Below, piece by piece: positions 41,105 to 51,600 of a DNA stretch of 64,000 nucleotides. A model generated the notes under the pieces. The model saw only the letters and a list, made by a program, of their open reading frames with translations, did no database searches and had not been told where the DNA came from. The translations under genes were made by a program, and so were the position numbers. The stretch comes from Macrostomum hystrix (lineage: Eukaryota; Platyhelminthes; Macrostomidae): the NCBI GenBank assembly GCA_950097015.1, contig CATNEN010000025.1:248001-312000 (forward strand). Direction: 5' to 3'. How positions within the stretch are numbered: position 1 is the first letter of the stretch; the number at the start of each line of letters is the position of its first letter.

Positions 41105-44083
41105 TGTGCGCGCTTTATACGCTGCAGTAACACAGTCTAATGAATTCAATCAGCCCTCCCTCCAAGGCCTGTGCAAGTTTTCTCTGCGTGTTTTCTCTCT
41201 GTCCCGGCCCCCTTTATCTGCCCCACGGTGTTTTTGACTCACTATTTAAATATTTAAATATATTAAATACTATAAATATTGTATATATAAAATCTTAAAT
41301 GTAGCAGGCAGACAGACAGGCGGGCAGGCAGGGCGAATCACTCAAATTTAATGTTCCGACACTGAGGGCAGCCGCCGTCTCTTCCGTGCCACCGGTCTAC
41401 CGTGCAGGACTGCGTCGGCTCGTTGGGTGCTCGCCGCCACCTCACCACTTCCACCAGCCAGGCTGCTGATGAGTCCCTGGGTCGGCGGCCTAACTATGGG
41501 TCGCATCTCTTCGGCACCTGATGGCACCACAAACCGGCGGACAATGTCGCGGCTGCGAATCACCGCGCCCATCTCCGTGGCCATCTGCGCGTTGTGACCA
41601 TAGTTAAACCGGATGACAGCTGCAGATGTGCCGTGCGCTCTGGCAAACACATCTAGCTGCTCCGGCTCCATCATGAGCACTACGGCACAGAGGGTGCGAC
41701 GCCAGTGCGTGGCCACATAGTGCCGACCCAGTACTCGCTGCCCGCCTGCGCTGATCATGCGGCTCATTGCCGACTGGCTGTACACGCCGCCGAACACATC
41801 TATGAAGACCGTCGGCGACTCCGGTTGCTCGATGCCGCGAGCAGCAAGCGACGGCAAGATGTATTCGTCGTGCAGGCGCAGCAAGGCCTCGCAGAATAGA
41901 TCCGGCAGTACCATCCTGGCTGGATCGCCGGAGTGTCCGACCTTGTGCGGCACTTCACGCAGCGGCAGGACGAGGTGCGAGTGCCCAGCCAGATCGGCAG
42001 CGGACAGCGCGCTCTCCCAATCTGCACTTTGCGTGTGTTGGCGGAAAAGCTGTTTTTGGTCGGCCGACGCGTTTCGCAGAACCGAACTGTCGACCAGGTG
42101 TCGCCGTCTTAAGTATATCCACGGCAGAAGTCGCAGTGGCTGCTCGACGCTGCAGTAGAAAAGCATCTCCTGCACTATCCGCCGCAGACATACCATCCGG
42201 CGACTGAAGGCGCCATCATCTGCTTCGCCGTTGTCTTTGGTGTCATCAGCGATGCCATTAGCGACCACACCTGCTGCCTGCATGCCCCATTCGCCGTCGA
42301 CTGGCAGTGAAGACCAGCTGTGTCTTTGGAGCATGATGAAAAAGCGGTCTCGACGGGCGAACACGGCATCAACCTCGTCCACGTTGACGTAGGTGTCCAT
42401 GAAGGCCACCTGCCGCTCATTGTGGCCAAGCTTGTAGACGGCTTGTATAGTATAAATGTGGTTGCGTTTACTTCTAGTAGATAGCAGCACGAAACCAAAT
42501 AGAACTAACTGTCATTAATGCAGCTGCTGTGCAGCTAGCTCACCTGCTGGATGGCGCGGACGTTGCCGAACTCGCCGCGAGCCTGCTGCACCACGCTGCT
42601 AAGGCGGGCGATGAGAGCCTGCTCAGCCGCCAGCGGGTTGTTGGCCTTCTGCGCCAACTGCAGTCTCCAGCAGACTCCACTGCAGACAAGGTCGCCGTCC
42701 TCAATATCAGCAGTAGCAGTAGCAGCAGCATCTGCGCGGGCGGCGTCAGCCGAGGGGGAGTCGATGCTGCAGAACAGCTCGGCCTCGCGCAAGCCAATGG
42801 CGGCCATGATGGCATTGGCGCCTCGCAGGCCCCTTACGCGCAGCCAGCCCTCCATGCAGCGACAGATGCTGACCAACTCCTGGCACTTTCGCGCCGCTGT
42901 CGACTGAGCCAGCTGCATGGCGTCACTGACTGTTTCGGCGCTGAAGCAGTCCTGCACCCTGTCCGGCTGCAGCAGCAGGTCTGCAAGCGAGATGCCCGCT
43001 CGCTGCCAGGTTCGCAGAAGCGTCGCGCTCACCGACTTACTTATGTCGCGCCAACGCTGCTGGTGGCACAAGTTGGCCGCAATCCTGGCCCGCGATGGGT
43101 CCCTCCACCACAGCTCCCGCAGGCGTTCCACCGTCGCGGAGATGCTGGGCCGGTCACCCAACGGCTGCAGCAGCTTCTGATCGGCTGTCGACGCTTCCTG
43201 CTGCAGTTCTGCTCCGAAGATGGACAATCGAAGCCGGTCGAATTCGGCATTAGCCAGCCTTCTCTTTGCAGCAGTCCACTTTGCTGCAGCTGCTCGACGC
43301 TGCCTCGGCGGGGTAGCTGCCAGCTTCACTAGCGGCCTCTGTGCAGCTGACAGCACAGCCGATGACGTGCTGGGACGACAAAGTGCTGCCTTGGTGGCCT
43401 GCACCGCCAACTGCAGACAGGCAGCCGAATAGGAAGACTCTGCTGCCACCGTCTGGACCGTCGGCAGCGTCCGCATTCTGATGCTGGTTCCGGGCAGCAG
43501 CTCCTGCAAGCCGACATCGTAGTCTCCATCCTCGTCATCGTCAGCGACTACGGGGGCCTCCTGTGAGGACATCAGCAGCAGCGGCGCAGTCGGGTCAAAT
43601 AGGCGTCGCCGGACGGCTGGACGGCTGGCTGACGACAGCCGAGCACTGGCCGCTGACTGTCGACCGTCAACGGACGGCGCGGCGATGCTGTAGAGCTCGG
43701 CCAACAGAGACCCACCCTCGTATTCAGCTGGTTCTGCCTCTGAAGGCAGCTGCGGAGGCGGTGGTGGCATCTGCTGGACAACTGTGCTGCCTTGCTGTCC
43801 TACGCAGCACCTTGCCGCAGGCTGGGCACGCGTGTACATGCTTAGTTTTTGCTGAGCTGCGCGTGTGGGTGCTGCACGTCAGGCAGAGCCAGACCATCTG
43901 GGCACGCTGCTTGGCTGACGCCGCTGCCCAAGATGCCTCGGACGGCCGCACCTTGACTGGTGCATCCTCGAGTCGGAATTGGCGCACAGCCTCCTCCGCG
44001 TGCCTCCTCAGGAAGTGGCGTTTCGGGTGCGTCTGCGGTCTGCCGTCGCCACAGAAGATGCAGCACGACTCGTTGTCTGTCAT
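41105..44083 (-). mobile_element. Tyrosine-recombinase element, left copy (inverted relative to right copy)
   Basis: This spans the recombinase gene plus about 240 bp of 3' flank that is shared with 47146-47386, down to the half palindrome GCGCGCACA at 41105-41113. From about 43175 to 41105 it is nearly identical, in inverted orientation, to 45628-47386. Ends are not delimited by a classical terminal repeat or target duplication, as expected for tyrosine-recombinase elements such as Cryptons or DIRS. Confidence 0.5.
41348..44083 (-). CDS. Zinc-finger protein with C-terminal tyrosine-recombinase-like domain
   Basis: The start is taken at ATG 44083-44081. The N-terminus has two Cys/His modules: 'CCIFCGDGRPQTHPKRHFLR' and 'WLCLTCSTHT...CPACGKVLRRTARQHSC'. 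The frame then changes near 43790-43840 (indel or tiny intron) into a long Ala/Arg/Ser-rich middle part ending at CAG 42544, followed by donor GTGAGC. The intron is about 113 nt (42543-42431), and the last exon is 42430-41348. That exon contains 'THWRRTLCAVVLMM', 'LDVFARAHGTSAAVIRFNYG', resembling the HxxR, GHS and Tyr nucleophile blocks of tyrosine recombinases, and a basic tail 'VARKRRRLP'. The first catalytic Arg is not assigned. Crypton-like is the nearest comparison; neither name nor activity is certain. Confidence 0.55.
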
Positions 44084-44167
44084 AGCTATTGTTATTACAA
44101 ATTGATGCAGTGCCATATAGGTGTATGAACTGAATTCAGTATGCATGCTCAATCAACACATGCTATA

Positions 44168-44277
44168 TACAGTCCGTTGTGCGTGCACAATGCCTAAATA
44201 AATATATGTATATGCCCCTATATCCCATTATGGAATACACTATTTTAAGTGTTGTGCGAGCACATTGTCCCGTACTG
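44168..44277. repeat. Foldback repeat, diverged copy 1
   Basis: TACAGTCCGTTGTGCGTGCACAATGCC... is answered in inverted form by ...GTTGTGCGAGCACATTGTCCCGTACTG. It is the oldest-looking of three foldbacks sharing the GTGCGCGCAC core (others at 47610 and 52903). It lies 85 bp beyond the 5' end of the recombinase gene. Confidence 0.55.
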
Positions 44278-44353
44278 TTGTCATCGCTGCTGCATTTATA
44301 TTCGATTGAGTGCTGCGTTGAGCACATAAATAACTTATTTTTCTGTTGTCCCT

Positions 44354-44400
<47 letters not shown>

Positions 44401-44401
44401 C
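44354..44401. repeat. (AAC)n microsatellite
   Basis: About 16 uninterrupted AAC units. A shorter (AAC)n tract occurs at 48597-48616, where the ATPase gene breaks off. Confidence 0.95.
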
Positions 44402-44516
44402 CCGGCTGTAAAAAATTATAAGCCTCTGAATCATTGATAAATTTTAAAAACATAATTTTTCATTTGCAATGTAGTACAATCAGCGTGTGTGCCAATCCGT
44501 GCCCTGCACTATATAC

Positions 44517-44554
44517 CACAGATTCTATATTATATAGGTAATATAGAATCTGTG
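44517..44554. repeat. Hairpin with 16-bp arms
   Basis: CACAGATTCTATATTA (44517-44532) and its reverse complement (44539-44554) are separated by 6 nt. No associated gene. Confidence 0.8.
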
Positions 44555-45379
44555 CTATATACTACATTTGTTTACGCTTTAGCAAACCCCTCGAAAAGCT
44601 CAGACATTCGATTTTCCAGTGAACAGCACACCCACCCCCTCCAACTCGATCTTCCTCCCTCAAAAGCAGTGCCGAGCCAGCATCAGACCTGCAGATGGAA
44701 AGTGAGACGACTTCGATCGTCTTTAGTCTATGGTCACAGGGGTGAAATTATCGATTGGTTGAAGCAGACACACTGCTTCTCTTTTTCAAGGCAGAGCAGT
44801 GGCCCTTCCACACCCTTTTACCATAGACTATGAATTTAGAGACAGGGCCGCCCCTTCGATTTCGAAGGTTTAAAGAAAGGGTGGCAAGCCAAGTAGCAGT
44901 CTTTTAGTTTTAGCCCGGCCCAACTGCTCGATCGAACTGCAGCTTACAGTCAAATATAATTCAGAGATTCATCCACAATTCGAATCAACAGTCAGCCTTC
45001 TATTTGCTTGGACTATATTAAAACAGGCTACAGATATAATATCGACAGAGAGCCACAGGATCTATTATTATGTCAACAGCGAGCATTACGATCTAATATA
45101 TTTCTACGCAGCTCAGAACTGCATTACACTTACAGAGATTACAAATATATTATTATTATAGAGAACTGCATATTATATATACAAAGACTAATTAAAGGGC
45201 CTAATATATATAAAGACTAATTAAAGGGCCTATTATATATACAAATACTAATTGCAGGGCCTATTATATATACTAAGACTAATTAAAGGGCCTATTATAT
45301 TAACCCAGCTTGTAATGCATATTTATGAGCAGAGACTTACACGGCCTATTTTAAATACAGAGCCTTTTTCTTATTTGCA
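44555..45379. other. Spacer with short tandem repeat
   Basis: No gene is recognised. AGTCTATGGT (44723-44732) and ACCATAGACT (44820-44829) form an inverted pair about 87 bp apart. At 45183-45302 a unit of about 31 bp (aagactaattaaagggcctattatatatac) is repeated four times. Confidence 0.5.
45183..45302. repeat. Tandem repeat, ~31-bp unit, four copies
   Basis: Units of AAGACTAATTAAAGGGCCTA plus TTATATATAC recur with one or two substitutions each. Confidence 0.75.
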
Positions 45380-45605
45380 GCGCATCTTCACTCTCCAGCA
45401 GCAGCATAAGCAGCACCAGCAGTAGCATCAGAAGCAGCAGTAGCAGCAGAAGCAGCAGTATCCAGCCCCGGGCCGCAGCAGAAGCAGCAGAAGCAGCAGC
45501 CAGCAGAAGCAGCAGCTGTAGCAGCATCAGTAGCAGCTCGACAGCCCCCGTCCGCCTGTGCCCACTTCGAGGTGAGATAAAAATTCAATTGTACAGCTGG
45601 ATAGC
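45380..45605 (+). repeat. CAG-rich block with exon-like borders, right copy
   Basis: It follows ttatttgcag and is rich in CAGCAG/AAGCAG. It ends cagcccccgtccgcctgtgc-ccacttcgag, followed by GTGAGA and the same aaattcaattgtacagctgg as in the left copy. It directly precedes the truncated recombinase gene, in the order expected of a 5' untranslated exon and donor. Confidence 0.55.
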
Positions 45606-45627
45606 GAAGCCCGTGCCACTAGAGCTG

Positions 45628-47145
45628 CTGCAGCCGTTGGGTGACCGGCCCAGCATCTCCGCAACGGTGGAACGCCTGCGGGAGCTGTGGTGGAGGGACC
45701 CATCGCGGGCCAGGATTGCGGCCAACTTGTGCCACCAGCAGCGTTGGCGCGACATAAGTAAGTCGGTGGGCGCGACGCTTCTGCGAACCTGGCAGCGAGC
45801 GGGCATCTCGCTTGCAGACCTGCTGCTGCAGCCGGACAGGGTGCAGGACTGCTTCAGCGCCGAAACAGTCAGTGACGCCATGCAGCTGGCTCAGTCGACA
45901 GCGGCGCGAAAGTGTCAGGAGTTGGTCAGCATCTGTCGCTGCATGGAGGGCTGGCTGCGCGTAAGGGGCCTGCGAGGCGCCAATGCCATCATGGCCGCCA
46001 TTGGCTTGCGCGAGGCCGAGCTGTTCTGCAGCATCGACTCCCCCTCGGCTGACGCCGCCCGCGCAGATGCTGCTGCTACTGCTACTGCTGATATTGAGGA
46101 CGGCGACCTTGTCTGCAGTGGAGTCTGCTGGAGACTGCAGTTGGCGCAGAAGGCCAACAACCCGCTGGCGGCTGAGCAGGCTCTCATCGCCCGCCTTAGC
46201 AGCGTGGTGCAGCAGGCTCGCGGCGAGTTCGGCAACGTCCGCGCCATCCAGCAGGTGAGCTAGCTGCACAGCAGCTGCATTAATGACAGTTAGTTCTATT
46301 TGGTTTCGTGCTGCTATCTACTAGAAGTAAACGCAACCACATTTATACTATGCAAGCCGTCTACAAGCTTGGCCACAATGAGCGGCAGGTGGCCTTCATG
46401 GACACCTACGTCAACGTGGACGAGGTTGATGCCGTGTTCGCCCGTTTTCCGCCAACACACGCAAAGTGCAGATTGGGAGAGCGCGCTGTCCGCTGCCGAT
46501 CTGGCTGGGCACTCGCACCTCGTCCTGCCGCTGCGTGAAGTGCCGCACAAGGTCGGACACTCCGGCGATCCAGCCAGGATGGTACTGCCGGATCTATTCT
46601 GCGAGGCCTTGCTGCGCCTGCACGACGAATACATCTTGCCGTCGCTTGCTGCTCGCGGCATCGAGCAACCGGAGTCGCCGACGGTCTTCATAGATGTGTT
46701 CGGCGGCGTGTACAGCCAGTCGGCAATGAGCCGCATGATCAGCGCAGGCGGGCAGCGAGTACTGGGTCGGCACTATGTGGCCACGCACTGGCGTCGCACC
46801 CTCTGTGCCGTAGTGCTCATGATGGAGCCGGAGCAGCTAGATGTGTTTGCCAGAGCGCACGGCACATCTGCAGCTGTCATTAGGTTCAACTATGGTCACA
46901 ACGCGCAGATGGCCACGGAGATGGGCGCGGTGATTCGCAGCCGCGACATTATCCGCCGGTTTGTGGTGCCATCAGGTGCCGAAGAGATGCGACCCATAGT
47001 TAGGCCGCCGACCCAGGGCCTCATCAGCAGCCTGGCTGGTGGAAGTGGTGAGGTGGCGGCGAGCACCCAACGAGCCGACGCAGTCCTGCACGGTAGACCG
47101 GTGGCACGGAAGAGACGGCGGCTGCCCTCAGTGTCGGAACATTAA
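45628..47145 (+). pseudogene. Second copy of recombinase gene, truncated and internally deleted
   Basis: From CTGCTGCAGCCGTTGGGTGA (45628) the sequence follows the left copy almost base for base in inverted orientation. It lacks the zinc-finger N-terminus. After the same donor (GTGAGC at about 46255) the second exon reads 'DEVDAVFAR' and then jumps to the region of 'FRQHTQSADW'. About 310 bp are deleted and the frame shifts, after which the recombinase end is intact to TAA 47145 ('RFNYGHNAQ', 'VARKRRRLP'). The near identity implies a recent duplication. Confidence 0.75.
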
Positions 47146-47370
47146 ATTTGAGTGATTCGCCCTGCCTGCCCGCCTGTCTGTCTGCCTGCTACATTTAAGA
47201 TTTTATATATACAATATTTATAGTATTTAATATATTTAAATATTTAAATAGTGAGTCAAAAACACCGTGGGGCAGATAAAGGGGGCCGGGACAGAGAGAA
47301 AACACGCAGAGAAAACTTGCACAGGCCTTGGAGGGAGGGCTGATTGAATTCATTAGACTGTGTTACTGCA

Positions 47371-47406
47371 GCGTATAAAGCGCGCACATATGCGCGCTTT
47401 ATACGC
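47371..47406. repeat. 36-bp hairpin at the 3' border of the right recombinase copy
   Basis: GCGTATAAAGCGCGCA (47371-47386), loop CATA, then the exact reverse complement (47391-47406). The left copy has only one arm at the equivalent place (41105-41120), so the palindrome marks the point where the homology between copies stops. Confidence 0.85.
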
Positions 47407-48640
47407 TAATGTTTTTATAATTGATTATATGCTATAGTTAAGGATATTTATTGTATTTGATTGATTACTCTCGTTGATAATAGTATACTTTATTGTTTTT
47501 GTTGATAGAATTATTTAATTAGCCATAGATTTATCTGACATTTATTAAACAAATGCTGCTAACTGCTCTACTTATAGTAGTCAAGCAAGCAATTTAATTT
47601 TAGATTTAGGTACAGTTCATAGTGCGCGCACAATACTTAAAAAATATAAGGATTGTTGTTCTAAAATTAGAGCAGACATGCCTTATATATATTTTTAGGG
47701 AATGTGCGCGCACTACAGACTGTACACGTTGAATTTCTTAGAATTTAGCGCGAATTTGAAATTTTAGTTTCTTATAAAATTTATAAATAACTGAGTAGCA
47801 CTATATGCAGCTGTTAATTGCCGTTATAAGCTCGTATTATATATTATATGTATAGCTTTTTGCGTCCATCCAAATTGTATTTTAATGCACACATTACTAC
47901 ATGTATTTTAATTGCTTGTTGTTGCAGATGCCACTTGTTGATTCTCATCTTAAATTAGTTATTTGCCGCTTTTTCATATCCATACGTACCGTCTACATGT
48001 AGTTCTTGATCGAATGCTTATTCTTGATTTATGACTATATTTATTCACATATATGCATGCAGTCAGCTCTTCAATTCATATATACAAGTATACTTACTCT
48101 CGTTGCTACAGCTGAATTATTATAAATTATAATAACACAATTAGCGCCCAAATAAGCACATAACAACTGCGTGTGTGTGAAATTATTTTTAGACTACTAT
48201 TAATAAAGGAATGCGATAAACTCAAGACATAGACAAAGGTTAGGCACATAGAAACTAAAGGAAGGACTGTGCTGCCGTGGCTCATCTTGAGCACACAAGT
48301 CAAAGAGAGCTAGCTCGCGCTGATTGATTTCTCTATGCCAATCGATTAAGACAGACTCGATCGTTCCCAAGCTACTTTGATTTTCAATCCCAACTCTATT
48401 AATCAACCAAATCAACTCCTTCGTGATCTACTGTTTCGTTTCGACTGCCCCCTACACTGTTCCGATTACTCCGCTCCAGCTGCGACCCCAACGACGACGA
48501 CTGCATTTAAAGTGATTTTTATCTGCGCTCCACAAGGTAGGCAATCATTGTTAATTATTCTAGCTGCCCATCTATCTAACTTGTTGGAGAGCAGCAACAG
48601 CAACAACAACAACTATTTGTTGGCGGTGAGGGATTAAAAA
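47407..48640. other. AT-rich spacer with one foldback
   Basis: Apart from the foldback at 47610-47725 and a short (AAC)n tract at 48597-48616, nothing coding is seen. Confidence 0.5.
47610..47725. repeat. Foldback repeat, copy 2 (116 bp)
   Basis: The left arm GTACAGTTCATAGTGCGCGC... (47610-47651) and an inverted right arm (47681-47725) share the GTGCGCGCAC core and a TTAAAAATATAAGG end, with a 29-nt loop. It is closely similar to the copy at 52903-53038. Confidence 0.8.
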
Positions 48641-51600
48641 GTTTAATGGAGCCGGTACAGAAAAAGAAAAAGCCACGGAGTGGCGCGCGGTGTCCAGGCC
48701 GTCAAACATGAAGTCATTACCGCCGAAGCGCTTAATGACCGGGCAGAATACGCGCTCCTGGCCCAAGTGGCGCTCGACGGCGGTGGTCTTGCCGACTCCC
48801 GACGGCCCATACAGATAGACAACGCCCGACTGGTGGCGAAGGGCTGTGCAGACAGCCTCTCGGAGCGGGCACGAGTTCCGGTTGTCGGCAGCCTCGGTGG
48901 AGCATGCGGAACAGCCGGCGAGCTGCTCCCTGCGAATCCGGCGCTGGCGCTGCACATCTCTGAAAACCCCCAGCAACGTGGCGCGCATCTGCTGGTGGGC
49001 CAACAAGACGCCGTCAGTCTGGTCGGGCAGGTTGGCAGTCAGCGGGTAGGACAGCGCCCACCGAGTCGCTTGCACCAGCATGCTGCACTGCGTGGCGCCG
49101 ATCCCGATCAGCAGCGGGTAGCCGTCGTGCTGCGTCAGGCTCCGCAGCACACTGTCTGGCGAACGGACGCCGCACAGCGTCAGGGTGGTCCGGTCGGGCA
49201 CCACAAAGCAGCGTCCCTCGTCTCGGCTAGGCAGCAGGCTGAACAGCAGCTCGTATAGATGCCAGCCGGCCGCGTTGGTCTCCAGGCGCACGAAGCCGGA
49301 CAGAGTGCGGTGTGGCCGATACTCGCTATGCTGCTGCTGTTGGTGTTGCTCCATCTCGTCGACGGAGAGCGGGTCAGCGACTAGCCGCCGGTCGCAGAAT
49401 TCATCCATGCCGACGCAGAGGCCCGGGCTGGACGCCAGGACGAGCTCGACACAGTGTGCCTCCAGAGCCTCGCCCAGATATACCTTGGCACGACCCGTTT
49501 ATGTAGGCAGCATGGAAACAGTGGATGCCAGCTGGTTATACGAGGGTCACTCAGAAAGTCTTTAGCCTGAACAAGAAAACAGCAACATATGAAATAAAAA
49601 ACCATTACAACTGCTCGAAGTACTCTCCCCCCGCATTGATACAGGCTTGTATCCTGTGGAACCAGCTGTCGAAGCACTGCCGCCAATCCTCATCCCGGAG
49701 CTCCCCGATGACGTCTTTGAACTCATTCACAGCTTCTTCCGGCGAATAAAAAATCTGGCCCTTTAATATCTCCTTGCACTTCAGGAATAAAAAAAAGTCG
49801 CACGGTGCCAGGTCTGGACTGTATACGCAGGGTGAGTCATCAGCTGGACACCACAGTCGGCCAGAAACTCGAGAGTTTGAGCTGCCGTGTGCGCACTGGC
49901 ATTGTCGTGGTGCAGAAGCACCCCACGCATTCCACACCTTGGGCGCCTCTGGCTCACAGCAGAAAAAACTTTGGGCAGGCAAACCGTTGTGTACCAGTCA
50001 GCGGTGACTGTCAGGCGATCTTCCAGTGAAACGGAAGCCACATGTCCAGTGCGCATGAAGAAGCAGGCCACCATCTGCTTGCCGGCACTCCGGTTGCGTC
50101 GAAACTTGGTTGGGCTGTCCTCGTCTCTGAAGGTCCACATGGATGACTGGCGCTTGTTTTCGGGGTCGTATTGATAAATCCAGGTCTCATCTCCCGTGAG
50201 GATGTCCCAGATACGCCGGCTGGTCCCAGATTCGAATTTCTGCAGCATAAATCGGCACCAAGCCACCCGGGTGTCCCTCTGCTCGTCCGACAGCTGATGG
50301 GGGATCCACCGGGAAGCCAGCTTCCGCACTCCGAGGTGTTCGTGCAGAATGGTGTGCACACTCCCCGATCCAATGCCCATCTCCTGCTGGATCTGCTGGT
50401 AGGTCACTCGCCGGTCAGCGTCAATCATGCTGGACACAGCGCAGATATTTTCTGGGGTCACTGCGTCGCAGGGTCTCCCGGATCGATGCTCATCTTCGAG
50501 GCTTTCTCGACCTCGGCGAAACTCAGCGAACCAGTTTTTGACGGTTGCGTATGAAGGACACAGATGAGCGAAAACGTCTTGTAAAGTTTGAAATGAATCG
50601 GCCGGCGACTTGCCTTGCTTGAAATGCAAGTACATCATAGCTCTGAAGTCACGATTTTCCAGCTTCATTGTGCAATTGAACGGCGCAAGGGGTGAACTGA
50701 CTTTGGCTCACTGCAGTGGACTCAAAAGTAACTGCTTCTGTTTGAAAATGTAGCTATAAGACTTTAAAAAGGTGGTCTTTACCATAGACAAATTTCATGC
50801 TTCTGCGTCTCGTGGATCATACTCAGGCTAAAGACTTTCTGAGTGACCCTCGTATGATTCAAAGCTTAAGAACAAAGCAAGTGACTCACCGACGAAGCGC
50901 ACGTTGTCGATGTGGAAGACGTGCAAATAGCGGCGCCCGGTCAGAATCCCGCTGTCCTCTGGCAGTCGCTCCGCAGGAGCAGCACCGGTCATTGCGAGCG
51001 GCCGGCTGCCGGAGCGCGTCACCGTGAACTGCTGCTGTGCTGCTGCCGCATTAAGCAGCGGGTTTTGGCCCAGCCGTCGCACGCCTCGGCCGCCTCGTTG
51101 TCCTCTGGCGCCGCCGACCGCGCTCCTGCTCGCCTCGCTGTCCCCCTGCTGTTGCTGCAGGAAGTGCATATACTGTGCCGCAGACGCCGGCGGACTGTAG
51201 CTGAATGCCATCAGCGAGGGAGGACGCTCGAGCTGCACCTGCTCTTGTTGCTGCAGCGGCTGCGGTGTCATTATGCGCCACCACTCCTGGCCGACAGGGA
51301 CGGACTGGCTGGCCTCATTCATAGCGGCCACCACCGCTGCTGCGAATGCCGCTGTGCCAGGCGACACCACGTAGGCCGTCGTCTCATCTTCCGGACGCTG
51401 AGACGGTGTGGTCTTGGCGACTGCAAGTCGTCGGCCATCGGGCTGCGAGTCTGGCACCATGGCGCCCACAATGGAGCAGTCGGCAGCAGCAGCAACAGCA
51501 GGAGCAGTCGTTTCGAGCCGCTGAAAACGGAACCTCCGCCTCCCTGGCTGCCGTTGTTGGTCGGCCGCGACTTGAGGCGGTTTCGGCACCGTGCTGGCGA

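Noticed and set aside
42529-44105. Long open frames on the strand opposite the recombinase gene (for example 42529-43332, 43563-44105)
   Set aside because: Mirror-image frames of GC-rich Ala/Arg/Ser-coding DNA. They contain no domain, and the same frames appear opposite the second copy (45619-46269).
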